Shown piece by piece: positions 49,260 through 49,842 of a DNA stretch of 49,842 bases. The stretch comes from Caulobacterales bacterium (GTDB lineage Bacteria > Pseudomonadota > Alphaproteobacteria > Caulobacterales > Caulobacteraceae). Position 1 is the stretch's first letter. Each line of letters begins with the position of its first letter. A program made the position numbers and the translations under genes. The notes under the pieces are model-generated. The model worked only from the letters and a program-made list of their open reading frames with translations, did no database searches and had not been told where the DNA came from. The stretch covers positions 1-49,842 of the forward strand of contig CANJOB010000002.1 of assembly GCA_947475655.1 (NCBI GenBank), read 5' to 3'.

Positions 49260-49842
49260 ATGCGCAAACCAAAGCCGGCGACCGGTTCTGGCAAACATCT
49301 GGCTTCCGCCAGCGGCTTGGTCCTGATGGCCTGCCTCGCCTTTGCCGGTGCGGCCCAGGCCCAAACCGCGCCTATTCCGGAGCCGGAAGGGGTCGCCCAG
49401 ACCACGCCCCTGCCCAGCCAGGTTTCCCCGGCCGACAACGACGCCGGCGGCCCGCCGCGCCCCACCACTCCCCTGACCGGAACGCCCGACAGCGGCACCC
49501 AGGTCTATGATGCGACCTTTTTCGCCCAGTTCAGCCTGACCAACGCCGAGGACATGCTGCGGCGCATCCCGGGCGTCTCCGCCCTTCTCGACGGCGCCGG
49601 GGGCATCGGCCAGGGCCAGGGCCGGGGACTTGGCCAGGGCGGCGAACAAATCCTGATCGACGGCAAGCGCATGGCCGCCAAATCGCAAGGGGTGAACGCC
49701 ACGCTGCGGCGCATCCCCGGCGCCAACGTCGAGCGGGTCGAACTGATCCGTGCCACCTCGGGCGAAGTGGCCAGCGAGGGCCTGCTGATCAACATCGTGC
49801 TCAAACCCGGGACGAGCCTGGGCGGGGTCGGCAACTACGAGA
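49260..49842 (+). CDS. TonB-dependent receptor paralog, 3'-truncated by window end
   Basis: The frame is open from ATG 49260 to the window end (194 residues). It has a signal peptide ending near AAQAQT, the linker SPADNDAGGPP and a plug almost identical to the upstream receptor (LTNAEDMLRRIPGVS, GEQILIDGKRMAAKSQG, VERVELIRATSGEVASEG). The pair is a recent tandem duplication judging from the shared plug, while the signal and linker have diverged. The barrel lies outside the window. The 131 bases between the genes carry a small GGGCCG/CGGCCC hairpin after the first stop. Confidence 0.85.
   Translation, partial: MRKPKPATGSGKHLASASGLVLMACLAFAGAAQAQTAPIPEPEGVAQTTPLPSQVSPADNDAGGPPRPTTPLTGTPDSGTQVYDATFFAQFSLTNAEDMLRRIPGVSALLDGAGGIGQGQGRGLGQGGEQILIDGKRMAAKSQGVNATLRRIPGANVERVELIRATSGEVASEGLLINIVLKPGTSLGGVGNYE

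Noticed and set aside
1-49842. CRISPR arrays, tRNA or rRNA genes, integrase or transposase genes
   Set aside because: I looked on both strands and saw no regularly spaced repeats, no cloverleaf or rRNA sequence, and no mobile-element protein. The 109-bp element is non-coding.

Overview
The window is GC-rich DNA (I estimate near 70 %) with tightly packed genes, many GTG/TTG starts and repeated 4-base ATGA/GTGA/TTGA overlaps. Gene content and order point to an alphaproteobacterium of the Caulobacterales (Caulobacter/Phenylobacterium-like). The clearest signs are the ceramide synthesis cluster, arranged as I remember it in Caulobacter crescentus, and an aromatic-acid catabolic island with TonB-dependent receptors.

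Left half, about 1.4-19.2 kb: bacterial sphingolipid cluster. Serine palmitoyltransferase, its acyl carrier protein, a CerR-type reductase, a fatty-acyl ligase and the GNAT-like ceramide synthase bCerS make ceramide. A CDP-alcohol phosphotransferase, a DAGK-domain kinase (CpgB/ceramide kinase type) and a small nucleotidyltransferase-like protein form a head-group operon. Around these sit two NTP transferases, a HIT protein, a metallophosphoesterase, an exported HAD protein, a MATE/Wzx-like flippase, a CDP-glycerol-type glycerophosphotransferase and three Lpt-like transport proteins (LptF, LptG, LptC). The whole reads as synthesis, head-group modification and export of an anionic sphingolipid. 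An unrelated GltD-type flavoprotein fragment lies at the left edge, and a DUF2189 membrane protein closes this half near 20.1 kb.

Right half, 20.4-46.7 kb: aromatic degradation. A long minus-strand array holds pcaHG, pcaB and a fused pcaDC (protocatechuate 3,4-cleavage), preceded by LigJ, a 4,5-dihydroxyphthalate decarboxylase-like protein and three exported class II aldolase-family proteins. A divergent and plus-strand block holds a DUF1932 dehydrogenase, a second decarboxylase-like protein, LigK, a LysR regulator, two aromatic-acid MFS symporters flanking a cyclopropane fatty acid synthase, a fourth exported class II aldolase and a VOC-fold extradiol dioxygenase. Further right are a TPR/ApbE-DUF2271/PepSY membrane module, several small exported proteins, and maleylacetate reductase with hydroxyquinol 1,2-dioxygenase. 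Most of these routes meet at 3-oxoadipate or at pyruvate plus oxaloacetate.

Right edge, 46.8 kb to the end: two tandem paralogous TonB-dependent receptors, the second cut by the window end. They are plausible outer-membrane importers for the aromatic substrates.

No tRNA, rRNA, CRISPR array, integrase or transposase gene was seen. One 109-bp MITE-like repeat sits between pcaB and pcaG.
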